The translations under genes were made by a program, and so were the position numbers. A stretch of 33,821 nt of DNA. It comes from Nonomuraea basaltis. Its GTDB lineage: Bacteria > Actinomycetota > Actinomycetes > Streptosporangiales > Streptosporangiaceae. The stretch lies in contig NZ_VCJS01000135.1 of the NCBI RefSeq assembly GCF_005893125.1, positions 1 through 33,821 of the forward strand, in the 5' to 3' direction. The notes beneath the pieces are model-generated. The model did no database searches and was not told the origin of the DNA. It saw only the letters and a program-made list of their open reading frames with translations. This document shows, in pieces, positions 15,262-22,173 of this stretch (the first letter of the stretch is position 1; each line of letters starts with the position of its first letter).

Positions 15262-16071
15262 TCAGTCTTCTTTCTCCAGTGAGGTGAGATCACGTTCGGC
15301 GTAGAGCCGGTGTTCCCATTCCTCGTTGAGCACGATGCGGAGACATTCCTTGAAGGGGAAGTTCTCCATCCGGGGCCAGCCGGGCTCGTTGTGAGTCACC
15401 TCGGAGGCGAGTTGATCGTCGGTGAGTAACTCCATGACGTGGCGGACCATCGCCTGGCGTTCGCATCGGACCGTGAGCACCTCGTCGAGCGAGGGTCGTG
15501 CCTCGCGATCCCACGGGATACCGTCCCACCCGGGCGCCTCGTCCCACGGAAGGTCCAACTGGTGCCACGGCGAGGCGTTGCCGAGGATCATCCGGCCCAC
15601 CCAGGCAGCGCTGGCGAAGTTGAGGTGCCGCAGGGTCTGGATGAAGGACCACTCGTCGTCGACGCTGCGGTGGAGCGCCGCTTCGGGGAATGTCCTCGCA
15701 CGCGCGACGGTGCCCTCCCACAGCCGCTCCAGGATCGCCCACGCCTCACGGAACCCGTCGGCGTCGTCGGGGCGCATCCTCGCCCGCTCGGGCATGCGAC
15801 GGTTCAGTTCGGCCTCGACGAGCGGTGCGATGTCGACGCCGTTCACGACGACGTTCTGCAACTCGCCGCTGATCTCGACGTCGACCAGCTCGACGCCGCG
15901 CAGGCGGCTCTGGTTGAACAGGGCGCCGCGGACCCGGGCCCCGGTGAAGTCGACCGCGTGCATGCTGACGTTGTTGAGATACACCTGGGTGAAGGTGGCG
16001 TCCCGGAGGCTCACGCGCTCGAAGCGTGCTCCGGTGAGGTCCTGCTGGCGGAACTCGGTCATGGACGGCAT
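15262..16071 (-). CDS. Pentapeptide-repeat / DinB-like fusion protein
   Basis: 269 residues. Residues 5-75 read as pentapeptide repeats (DLTGARFERVSLRDATFTQV, VDFTGARVRGALFNQSRLRGVEL), a right-handed quadrilateral beta-helix. Residues about 100-265 form a DinB/YfiT-like four-helix bundle with candidate metal ligands in LRHLNFA and EEWEHRLYAERD. DinB-like proteins often act as thiol-dependent transferases, and pentapeptide folds mediate binding. The start may be ATG 16071 or 16062; neither has a clear ribosome site. First gene of a two-gene unit with the downstream hydrolase. Confidence 0.85.
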   Translation of the reverse strand: MPSMTEFRQQDLTGARFERVSLRDATFTQVYLNNVSMHAVDFTGARVRGALFNQSRLRGVELVDVEISGELQNVVVNGVDIAPLVEAELNRRMPERARMRPDDADGFREAWAILERLWEGTVARARTFPEAALHRSVDDEWSFIQTLRHLNFASAAWVGRMILGNASPWHQLDLPWDEAPGWDGIPWDREARPSLDEVLTVRCERQAMVRHVMELLTDDQLASEVTHNEPGWPRMENFPFKECLRIVLNEEWEHRLYAERDLTSLEKED

Positions 16072-16211
16072 GCTAGGACCGATTCCGGACGATCTACTTC
16101 CGGTTCATCTCGTGACCACCTAGTCTGCTCGCGTGCCGACCGATCTCAGCCCCACCGCACGAGCTCTGCGAAACCTTTCCATCGTGGCCAGGGCCGTAGC
16201 GCGGTGCTGGA

Positions 16212-16898
16212 TCAGCGTTGCAGCCACTCGTCGAGAAGCGCGGCCTCAGCTTTGCTGAGACTGGGCAGTTCGGGCAGGAGGGTGCGGAAGGTCGCAACGA
16301 CGGCCGCCGGGTCCTGGGTGGGGACAGCGGGCCCATCTGCGAGGATGGCGCGAGCGATCGCGTCGAAGGCGGCGTCGGCCAGGTGCGGGTCGCTTTGCTC
16401 TGGTGGCAGGGTCAGCAGGGTGTGGACGGTTCCGATCCCCGCCGAGCGGATGAGGTTGACGGCGCGTTCCTCGCTCACCCGAAGCCGCCCGGCGGCGGCG
16501 ATTCTGTGCACACGCTCGGCGAGGATCAGCACACCCATGACCTGTGCCGGGGTGTCGCGTGCGCGGGCCGGGTCGAGCAACAGGCCGTAGACGTACGGGT
16601 TGGCCAGGCCGAAGCTGATCTGCGTATTCCATCCGGCGCGGAGGTCTTCTACAGGGTCGTCCGAGGGAGCGGTGGTCTGCTTGCTCGCCACATGTTCGGC
16701 GAAGACATGCTCCGCGGCGGCATCCAGCAGGTCGTCCTTGCCCTGGAAGAAACGGTAGAGAGCAGGAGGCTGCAGCCCGGCCTCGTGGGCCACGCGGCGC
16801 GTGGTCACCGCGGCCGGCCCTTGGTCGCGCAGCAGGCCTGCCGCAACCTTCACGATGCGGTCCCGGGTGATGTCTCGCCGCTGCGTGTTCGGTGCCAT
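16212..16898 (-). CDS. TetR/AcrR-family transcriptional regulator
   Basis: 228 residues from ATG 16898 (a second ATG at 16919 would add seven). The N-terminal HTH reads ITRDRIVKVAAGLLRDQGPAAVTTRRVAHEAGL and PPALYRFFQGKDDLLDAAAEHVF; the remainder is a helical ligand-binding and dimerisation domain of normal length. It is divergent from the QorB-like oxidoreductase gene with about 195 nt between them, a standard TetR repressor-target arrangement. The inducer cannot be inferred. Confidence 0.92.
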   Translation of the reverse strand: MAPNTQRRDITRDRIVKVAAGLLRDQGPAAVTTRRVAHEAGLQPPALYRFFQGKDDLLDAAAEHVFAEHVASKQTTAPSDDPVEDLRAGWNTQISFGLANPYVYGLLLDPARARDTPAQVMGVLILAERVHRIAAAGRLRVSEERAVNLIRSAGIGTVHTLLTLPPEQSDPHLADAAFDAIARAILADGPAVPTQDPAAVVATFRTLLPELPSLSKAEAALLDEWLQR

Positions 16899-16910
16899 GG
16901 AGACGATGGT

Positions 16911-17049
16911 ATCGCCCATGCGTGACAGGCGATGTTATCGCTGATATTGCCAATCCTCCGCTGTCGACCTGTGCGAAGTTGCTGGCAGCATCAGCCCATC
17001 TCCGGATGGACTCATGCGGTTGCATCCAACGGAATTATCAGTGTTATCG
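16911..17049. promoter_or_regulatory. Candidate TetR sites between divergent genes
   Basis: TGTTATCG occurs twice, at 16933-16940 and 17042-17049. ATCGCC (16911-16916) and GGCGAT (16928-16933) form an inverted repeat, and TATC-GCT-GATA (16936-16946) another. None is a long perfect palindrome, so the assignment is tentative. Confidence 0.3.
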
Positions 17050-17092
17050 TTATTCTTGTTCCGTTGGAAACACCATCAGACTGGAGCCACCG

Positions 17093-17956
17093 ATGCTGAT
17101 CGTCACGGGAGCCACCGGCCACCTCGGGTCGCTGATCGTCAACCGCCTGCTGGAGCGGGTACCGGCCGACAGGATCGCCGTCAGTGTGCGCGACGTGAGC
17201 AAGGCCGCCGACCTCGCCGAGCGCGGCATCCGAGTCCGAGCGGGAGACTTCACCGAACCCGACAGTCTGAAGTACGCCTTCGAAGGTGCCGAGCGCGTCC
17301 TGGTCGTCTCCGCGGCCATTCGAGGCGGCGGCGCGTTGACCGCCAACAGCGCCGCCATCGACGCAGCACGGGAAGCGGGCGCCCAACACATCCTGTACAC
17401 CAGCCACCAGGCTGCCTCTCCCCTGTCGCGCTTCCCGCCGCAGAAGGTCCACGCGGCAACCGAGGAGCACCTCAAGCAGCAAGGAGTCCCCTACACCGCT
17501 CTTCGCAACGGGTTCTATGCCTCCACCTTGGGCTACTACATCGGCGCGGCGCTGGAGACCGGCACGCTCGCCGTGCCACAGGATGGCCCGGTGTCCTGGA
17601 CGGCCCACGAGGACCTGGCAGAAGCCGCGGCCTTCGCCCTGACCGAAGACAGTGCGCTCGAAGGAATCACGCCGCCGCTGACAGCGCCCCACACGCTGGA
17701 CTTCGCCGACGTTGCCGAAATCCTCAGCCGCATCACCGGCCGGACCATCACCCGAGTCATCATGGACGACAACGAGTGGACATCCGCAGCAGTCGCCAGC
17801 GGGATGCCGCGGCCGGCTGCGGAGTTCTCCTTGACGATGTTCGCGGCATCGCGCAATGGCGAGTTCAACGCCACCAACCCCACACTGGAAGCCACCATCG
17901 GTCACCCCGCGAAGACCGTCCACGAGGTCTTGGAGGCCGCCTTGCGCTCCCGGTAA
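17093..17956 (+). CDS. NmrA/QorB-like NAD(P)H-binding oxidoreductase
   Basis: 287 residues. The Rossmann start LIVTGATGHLGSLIVNRLL (TGATGHLG is the dinucleotide motif) is followed by VSVRDVSKAADLAERGIRVRAGDF, which resembles NADPH-dependent quinone oxidoreductase 2 (QorB/YtfG) and the atypical SDR class. There is no classical YxxxK catalytic pair, consistent with that class. It probably reduces quinones or related electrophiles in the cytosol, or senses the NADP(H) ratio. GGAG precedes the ATG by 8 nt; a longer open frame upstream crosses the promoter. Divergent from the TetR gene, which probably represses it, and closed by a 14-bp hairpin. Confidence 0.9.
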   Translation: MLIVTGATGHLGSLIVNRLLERVPADRIAVSVRDVSKAADLAERGIRVRAGDFTEPDSLKYAFEGAERVLVVSAAIRGGGALTANSAAIDAAREAGAQHILYTSHQAASPLSRFPPQKVHAATEEHLKQQGVPYTALRNGFYASTLGYYIGAALETGTLAVPQDGPVSWTAHEDLAEAAAFALTEDSALEGITPPLTAPHTLDFADVAEILSRITGRTITRVIMDDNEWTSAAVASGMPRPAAEFSLTMFAASRNGEFNATNPTLEATIGHPAKTVHEVLEAALRSR

Positions 17957-17976
17957 ACCGACCAGCCCTTGCTTGG

Positions 17977-18016
17977 TCCTGGCGGGTCGCCACCTCCGCG
18001 CCGCGACCCGCCAGGA
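17977..18016 (+). terminator. Strong terminator after the oxidoreductase gene
   Basis: TCCTGGCGGGTCGC (17977-17990) is perfectly complementary to GCGACCCGCCAGGA (18003-18016): a 14-bp stem with a 12-nt loop, starting 20 nt after the stop. Confidence 0.8.
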
Positions 18017-18104
18017 ACAGCGACGGCGGCTCGGTCGCCCTGCTCCGGGATCCCGCGTCGGTGCCGCTCCTGCTGGCGGAGGTCGACCTGTCCTGACAGC
18101 CGGA

Positions 18105-18136
18105 AATGCCCCGGCCGGTGGTGCGGTCGGGGCATT
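18105..18136 (-). terminator. Terminator after the TAP-like peptidase gene
   Basis: AATGCCCCG (18105-18113) and CGGGGCATT (18128-18136) form a perfect 9-bp stem, 11 nt past the stop of the minus-strand peptidase gene, and are followed on that strand by a short T run (TTTCC). It stands back to back with the oxidoreductase terminator. Confidence 0.75.
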
Positions 18137-18147
18137 CGCGGGGAGGG

Positions 18148-19635
18148 TCAGGCCGCGCAGGTGGTGTTCGGGGACGGCACCTTGCCGTCCAGCACGTACG
18201 ACTCCACCGTGCTCATCACGCACCCGTTGCCGCTCAGGTAGGCGCCATGGCCCTCGCCTTCGTAGGTGACCAGGACGCCCGTCTTGAGCTGCTGCGTCAA
18301 CGTGGTGGCCCACGTGTAGGGCGTGGCGGGGTCCCCCTTGCCGCCGACCACCACGATGGGCGCCGAGCCCGTGGCGTCGATGCGCTTGGCCGCGTTGTCC
18401 CCCTTGACCGGCCAGTGGGTGCAGTACAGGGCCGTGCCCTCCGTCGCCAGGATCGGGAAGACCTTCCTGATCTTCTCGTTGATCGCGACGGTCTCGGCGG
18501 CGCTGGGCCGTTCAGCGGTGTCGGCGCAGTTGATGGCGGTCAGGCTGGTCAGCATCGTCGAGTACGTCCCGTCCGCTTTCCGGCCCATGTAGACATCGGC
18601 CATGGAGAGCAGCGCGGTGCCGTCCCCCTTGACGGCCGCCGCGGCGGCCTTTTCCAGCGCCGGCCAGGTGGCCTTGGCGTACAGCGGGGCGATGACGCCG
18701 TGCTGGGCCAGCACGTACGTGAGCTCGCGGTCCCCCACCTTGAGCGGCTTGTCCTTCAGCCCATCGAGCACCTGCTCGACGGTTCGCTCCACGGTGGCCG
18801 GGTCGGCGCCCAGGTCGCACTTCTGCGCCACGCAGTCCTTGGCGAACGCCTCGAAGGCCTGGTCGAAGCCGGTCGCCTGGGTGACCGCCCGCTCTTCCCA
18901 GGTGACCGTCGGGTCGAGAGCGGCGTCGAGGACGAAGCGGCCGACGTTCTTGGGGAAGTGGGTGGCGTAGACGGCGCCGAGGTGGGTGCCGTAGGACAGT
19001 CCGAAGTAGTTGAGCTTCTCGTCCCCGACGGCCGCCCTGATGAGGTCGAGATCCTTGGCGGCCTGCACAGTGCCCACGTACGGCAGGATCTTGCCGGAGT
19101 CCTGCTCGCACGCCGCGGAGAACTCCTTGGCCAGCCGGTCGCCGTTCTCGGCGTCGCTCATGGCCTTGAGCAGCTTCTCGATCTGGCCGCCGCACTTGAC
19201 GCCGGCGCTGCGTTCGACCCCGCGAGGGTCGAAGCTGACCAGGTCGTAGTTACGGCCCAGGGTGCGGAACGCGGCGGCGGCCATGGCCATCGTGTCCACC
19301 CCCGACGCGCCGGGGCCGCCGAAGTTGAAGACGAGCGAGCCGCGGCGCTCGCCGGTGGCCTTCACCCGGATCAGGGCGAGGTCGATCTTCTCGCCGCCGG
19401 GGTCGGCGTGGTCGAGCGGGACCTTGACGGTGCCGCATTCGACGCCGGGGGCGGGGGTGGCAGGCTTGCCGTCGGGGCCGATCAGGTCCTTGCACGCGGT
19501 CCACGCGATCGTGTCCGCGGGCTTCGACGGTGTCGACTCTTTGGGGGCCGACTCATTAAGGGCCGGCTTGCTGGTGATACCGCAGCCGACGAGGACCGCC
19601 GCGCCGAGGAGGAATGTCACGATGCGCTGCTTCAT
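18148..19635 (-). CDS. Lipoprotein alpha/beta hydrolase, tripeptidyl aminopeptidase-like
   Basis: 495 residues from the ATG at 19635. Lipoprotein signal MKQRIVTFLLGAAVLVGC puts the lipidated Cys at 18, so it acts outside the membrane. The catalytic domain shows oxyanion loop NFGGPGASG (104-112), FDPRGVERS, and nucleophile elbow GLSYG (Ser214). A C-terminal TAP-type region has VVVGGKGDPATPYTWA and the His motif GEGHGAYL. These match the SlpD/SlpE and tripeptidyl aminopeptidase family, which trims peptides from the N-terminus. The paired cysteines (for example VECGTV, CVAQKC) fit an exported protein. ATG 19647 is an alternative start. No ribosome site is obvious, so a leaderless transcript is possible. 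Confidence 0.9.
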   Translation of the reverse strand: MKQRIVTFLLGAAVLVGCGITSKPALNESAPKESTPSKPADTIAWTACKDLIGPDGKPATPAPGVECGTVKVPLDHADPGGEKIDLALIRVKATGERRGSLVFNFGGPGASGVDTMAMAAAAFRTLGRNYDLVSFDPRGVERSAGVKCGGQIEKLLKAMSDAENGDRLAKEFSAACEQDSGKILPYVGTVQAAKDLDLIRAAVGDEKLNYFGLSYGTHLGAVYATHFPKNVGRFVLDAALDPTVTWEERAVTQATGFDQAFEAFAKDCVAQKCDLGADPATVERTVEQVLDGLKDKPLKVGDRELTYVLAQHGVIAPLYAKATWPALEKAAAAAVKGDGTALLSMADVYMGRKADGTYSTMLTSLTAINCADTAERPSAAETVAINEKIRKVFPILATEGTALYCTHWPVKGDNAAKRIDATGSAPIVVVGGKGDPATPYTWATTLTQQLKTGVLVTYEGEGHGAYLSGNGCVMSTVESYVLDGKVPSPNTTCAA

Positions 19636-19671
19636 ACCAACAAGCATGGTGTCTACGGCATATGGTCATGT

Positions 19672-19690
19672 AGTGGTAGCTAACACCACT
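19672..19690. promoter_or_regulatory. Inverted repeat upstream of the peptidase gene
   Basis: AGTGGT (19672-19677) and ACCACT (19685-19690) are separated by 7 bp, 37 bp upstream of the chosen start. It could be an operator. No partner regulator is adjacent. Confidence 0.35.
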
Positions 19691-19807
19691 TACGGGTGAC
19701 TTTGGGGAATCGCCAGACATGACGAATGTCAGTTGCTCCGGGGCCTGCGGGCCATCCACATCCCGACGAAGCCGAATTGCTTGACCGTTACAAGAAGGTA
19801 CCCCAGT

Positions 19808-20020
19808 TCAGGCAGTGAGCGGGCTGTCGCGCTTGGACGGAAAGTCGATGACCTCGCACAGGTCGGCCAAGTTGACGTGCTGGGCGACCTCTTGAATCCG
19901 AGAGCAATAAGCGAGCAGGTAGCGGCGACCGCGCACGGTCTGCGTGATGCGGAAGCGTTGGCACTGGTCAAGCACGATGACCTCTACTTCGATGCCGGAG
20001 GGCCCGTACCCGACGTTCAC
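19808..20020 (-). CDS. Small hypothetical protein (70 aa)
   Basis: 70 residues: VGYGPSGIEVEVIVLD, CQRFRITQTVRGRRYLLAYC, then VAQHVNLADLCEVIDFP. It looks like a real folded small protein, with alternating strands and a helix, and seems familiar as an actinobacterial orphan, but I cannot name a family. The start is GTG 20020, with an in-frame stop just upstream (20030-20032) and no Shine-Dalgarno. TAGTCT ends 6 nt before the GTG, which fits a -10 for a leaderless mRNA. No operon partner is visible. Confidence 0.6.
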   Translation of the reverse strand: MNVGYGPSGIEVEVIVLDQCQRFRITQTVRGRRYLLAYCSRIQEVAQHVNLADLCEVIDFPSKRDSPLTA

Positions 20021-20439
20021 GGCAGGAGACTACGCCAAATCGGATGCAAGCTAATAATCCGGACATTTATCCGATTGCAATTCCTGCTGTGGAGGGATGC
20101 TCACACCGACCAGGTAAACGGCCCTGGTCCGCGAGAGTTTCGCCGAGCTAGGCCTACTTCTCACGGTTCCTGCTCCCCTTCCTCCCCAGAGCTCTTCACT
20201 GTGGGGTATTGACCATGTTGAGCGCGTTGACGTACCTGCACGGCCATTCCCACCGATCAACTCAGCCGCATCGTGGCCACGAACACCGTGATCGGGACCC
20301 TCTGGTGCCTGTCGCGTATGCGGGGGCCAGGATCGCTGAATCAGCCGAAGAGACGATGGCATGCGATGTTGCGCAGTCGAAACTCACGTTTGCGAGAAGG
20401 GAATGGATTTGCCCCGGCTCGGTAGACCCATCAGCGCTT
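20021..20439. other. Gene-free stretch left of the aldehyde dehydrogenase remnant
   Basis: About 420 nt without a supported gene. Open frames exist but have unlikely compositions (His/Arg-rich or Gly/Ala shadows). It may contain decayed sequence associated with the deletion that removed the 5' part of the dehydrogenase gene, but nothing is recognisable. Confidence 0.45.
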
Positions 20440-20990
20440 GCGGCTACGCGGCAGCCCTGGAAGGGGTCAAGGTCGGCCCCGCACTCGACCCCACCAGTCA
20501 CATGGGCCCGCTGATCGACAAGGCCAGCGTCGCCAGGGTCGACCGCATCGTCGAGGACGCCGCCGACTACGCCAAGATCATCGTCTAGGGTGGCCCGGTC
20601 ACCGACCCCGACCTGGCCGGTGGCGCGTTCTTCCGGCCCGCCCTGATCGAAGTCGACCAGGTCGACGCCCCCATCGTCCAGCAGGAAGTGTTCGGCCCGG
20701 TCCAGACCTTCGAAGTCTTCGACGACGAGACCGACGCGATCCAGCGAGCGAACGCCACCGAGTTCGGCTTGGCCGCCTCCGTGTTCACTCTCGACGACTT
20801 GCGGGCTCGCCGCGTCGCACGCGACCTGCGCTTCGGTGGCATCTGGTTCAACACCTGGGGCACGATGTCCGAACACTTCGAGCAGGGCGGCATGAAGCAG
20901 AGCGGCTACGGCACGCTGTGCGAACCGTCCGCCATGAGCGAGTTCCAGCACCTCAAGACCTACGGCAGCATGGCCCCACAGCCGGCCTGA
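20440..20990 (+). pseudogene. Aldehyde dehydrogenase, 5'-truncated and stop-interrupted
   Basis: The frame reads as the C-terminal part of an NAD(P)-dependent aldehyde dehydrogenase: VGPALDPTSHMGPLIDKASV, FFRPALIEVDQVDAPIVQQE, VFGPVQTFEVFDDETDAI, GLAASVFTLD, and the closing GIWFNTWGTMSEHFEQGGMK plus SGYG. A TAG at 20586-20588 interrupts it in frame (IIV*GGPV), and the reading resumes without a shift. Homology starts abruptly near 20440-20450, so the cofactor-binding N-terminal two thirds and the catalytic Cys and Glu are missing. The protein cannot be active. A 15-bp terminator remains 7 nt after the stop, so the loss is probably recent. Confidence 0.88.
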
Positions 20991-20996
20991 GAGCCC

Positions 20997-21030
20997 GGCT
21001 CAGCGCCGGCCCTGGGGCTGGCGCTGGGCC
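20997..21030 (+). terminator. Long-stem terminator after the dehydrogenase remnant
   Basis: A 15-bp stem (20997-21011 with 21016-21030, two G-U pairs) closes on a CTGG tetraloop. The core is AGCGCCGGCC against GGCTGGCGCT. It sits immediately downstream of the pseudogene's stop. Confidence 0.75.
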
Positions 21031-21219
21031 CGCCACCGCCGAACACAGCACCCCGATCCCACCGCGCTCACTCGTTCGTGGCGAGCGGAAGACCACCGCA
21101 GGGATCTGCTTCGGTGAGCACATCTGCCGCGAATAAAGGCGCGCTACCGCGCACTCCTTGACCAGCCTGCACCATCCAGCGCAAGCGACGAAGCGGGCAT
21201 CACCTCGCGTAACGCCCTC

Positions 21220-22035
21220 TTACATCGAGTACGCGCCGGAGGCGAGGGCGATGACGCCGACCACGGTCATCAGCAGCGCCGAGCCGGGGTGCATGGCGAT
21301 GGAGATGCGGATGTCCTGCTTCTTCCAGGCGAGCCAGACGCCCGGGTAGAGGAAGACGAGCTTCGACAGGACCGTCCAAGGGGCCCAGAAGTGGTACACC
21401 GAGAAGAAGAAGGTGTTGAAGAACGGGGCCCACTTGCCGAGCTGCGGGAGGCGGGGCAGCAGGAAGCCGCGGAAGTAGTACTCCTCGAGCAAGGGCAGGG
21501 TGAAGCCGGTGAACGGCGCGCAGATGAGCAGCGTGGTGAGCACGAGCTCCTGCGAGTAGCCCTGGAGGTAGGCAGTGCCGTCGGGGCCGGCGCCCTGGTA
21601 GTCCACCCAGGTGAAGAACCAGTCGTAGACGATGTTGTCCAGCGGGGTCAGCGAGAGCGAGACCACGCTCATCCACACGAGGCACGCGGCCCCGAGCCAG
21701 AAGGCCTTGCCGCGCGAGAGCGGCTTGTCGCGGTAGTGGACGACGCCCTTCATCGTGAAGCGGCCGGTCTGCTTCTTGCCCAGCCACAGCAGGAATAGCT
21801 GGAGGGGGAAGAGCACAACCGCCAGGGCGATGGCCCAGGCCAGGAAGATCGGGAAGTTGATCGCCCGGACCAGGGGGGCGGCGATGAACGCGTACACGGC
21901 GACGATGACCGCGCCGGGCACCAGGTGCAGTGCGATGGAGAACGGGACGGAGTGACGGTCGGCGAGGAGCTTGGCGACGAAGCCTTTCGGCTGGGCGCCT
22001 TGGGTGTCGGCCGGGGGCCGCATTGCTGTATCCAT
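21220..22035 (-). CDS. CPBP-family intramembrane metalloprotease
   Basis: 271 residues from ATG 22035 (GTG 22065 is an alternative). Hydrophobic spans fall at about 33-57, 61-86, 111-131, 163-182 and 252-269. The CPBP/Rce1-type motifs are present: EEYYFRG at 184-190 (Glu-Glu-x-x-x-Arg), FSVYHF with His215, and a third-motif His249. These residues coordinate zinc in prenyl-protein proteases and related bacteriocin-processing or immunity proteases. No bacteriocin or prenylated-peptide gene is adjacent, so the substrate is open. It lies alone, about 140 nt downstream of the nSTAND-WD40 gene on the same strand with a hairpin between them. Confidence 0.88.
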   Translation of the reverse strand: MDTAMRPPADTQGAQPKGFVAKLLADRHSVPFSIALHLVPGAVIVAVYAFIAAPLVRAINFPIFLAWAIALAVVLFPLQLFLLWLGKKQTGRFTMKGVVHYRDKPLSRGKAFWLGAACLVWMSVVSLSLTPLDNIVYDWFFTWVDYQGAGPDGTAYLQGYSQELVLTTLLICAPFTGFTLPLLEEYYFRGFLLPRLPQLGKWAPFFNTFFFSVYHFWAPWTVLSKLVFLYPGVWLAWKKQDIRISIAMHPGSALLMTVVGVIALASGAYSM

Positions 22036-22135
22036 GCCGAGAATCGTGGCCCCGCGACCCGACACGGAGCTGACATCGCTCTGATACGGCTTCGAGTCGC
22101 CGTGAAAGGCGCAGGTTACGGTGGGCGCGGACCGG

Positions 22136-22160
22136 GCGGGAGCTATCGGGTCGCTCCCGC
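22136..22160 (-). terminator. Terminator after the nSTAND-WD40 gene
   Basis: GCGGGAGC (22136-22143) pairs with GCTCCCGC (22153-22160) over a 9-nt loop, 13 nt past the stop of the minus-strand gene. Confidence 0.65.
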
Positions 22161-22173
22161 GCTGCCTTCAGGT

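Noticed and set aside
18106..19683. 525-codon open frame antisense to the TAP-like peptidase gene
   Set aside because: Gly/Val/Arg-rich shadow of a well-supported lipoprotein hydrolase; it also runs through the terminator hairpin.
20209..20514. Plus-strand frame MLSALTYLHGHSHRSTQPHR... as a transposase N-terminus
   Set aside because: The first residues vaguely recall IS5-type starts, but the following residues do not align and the frame is broken by the dehydrogenase remnant.
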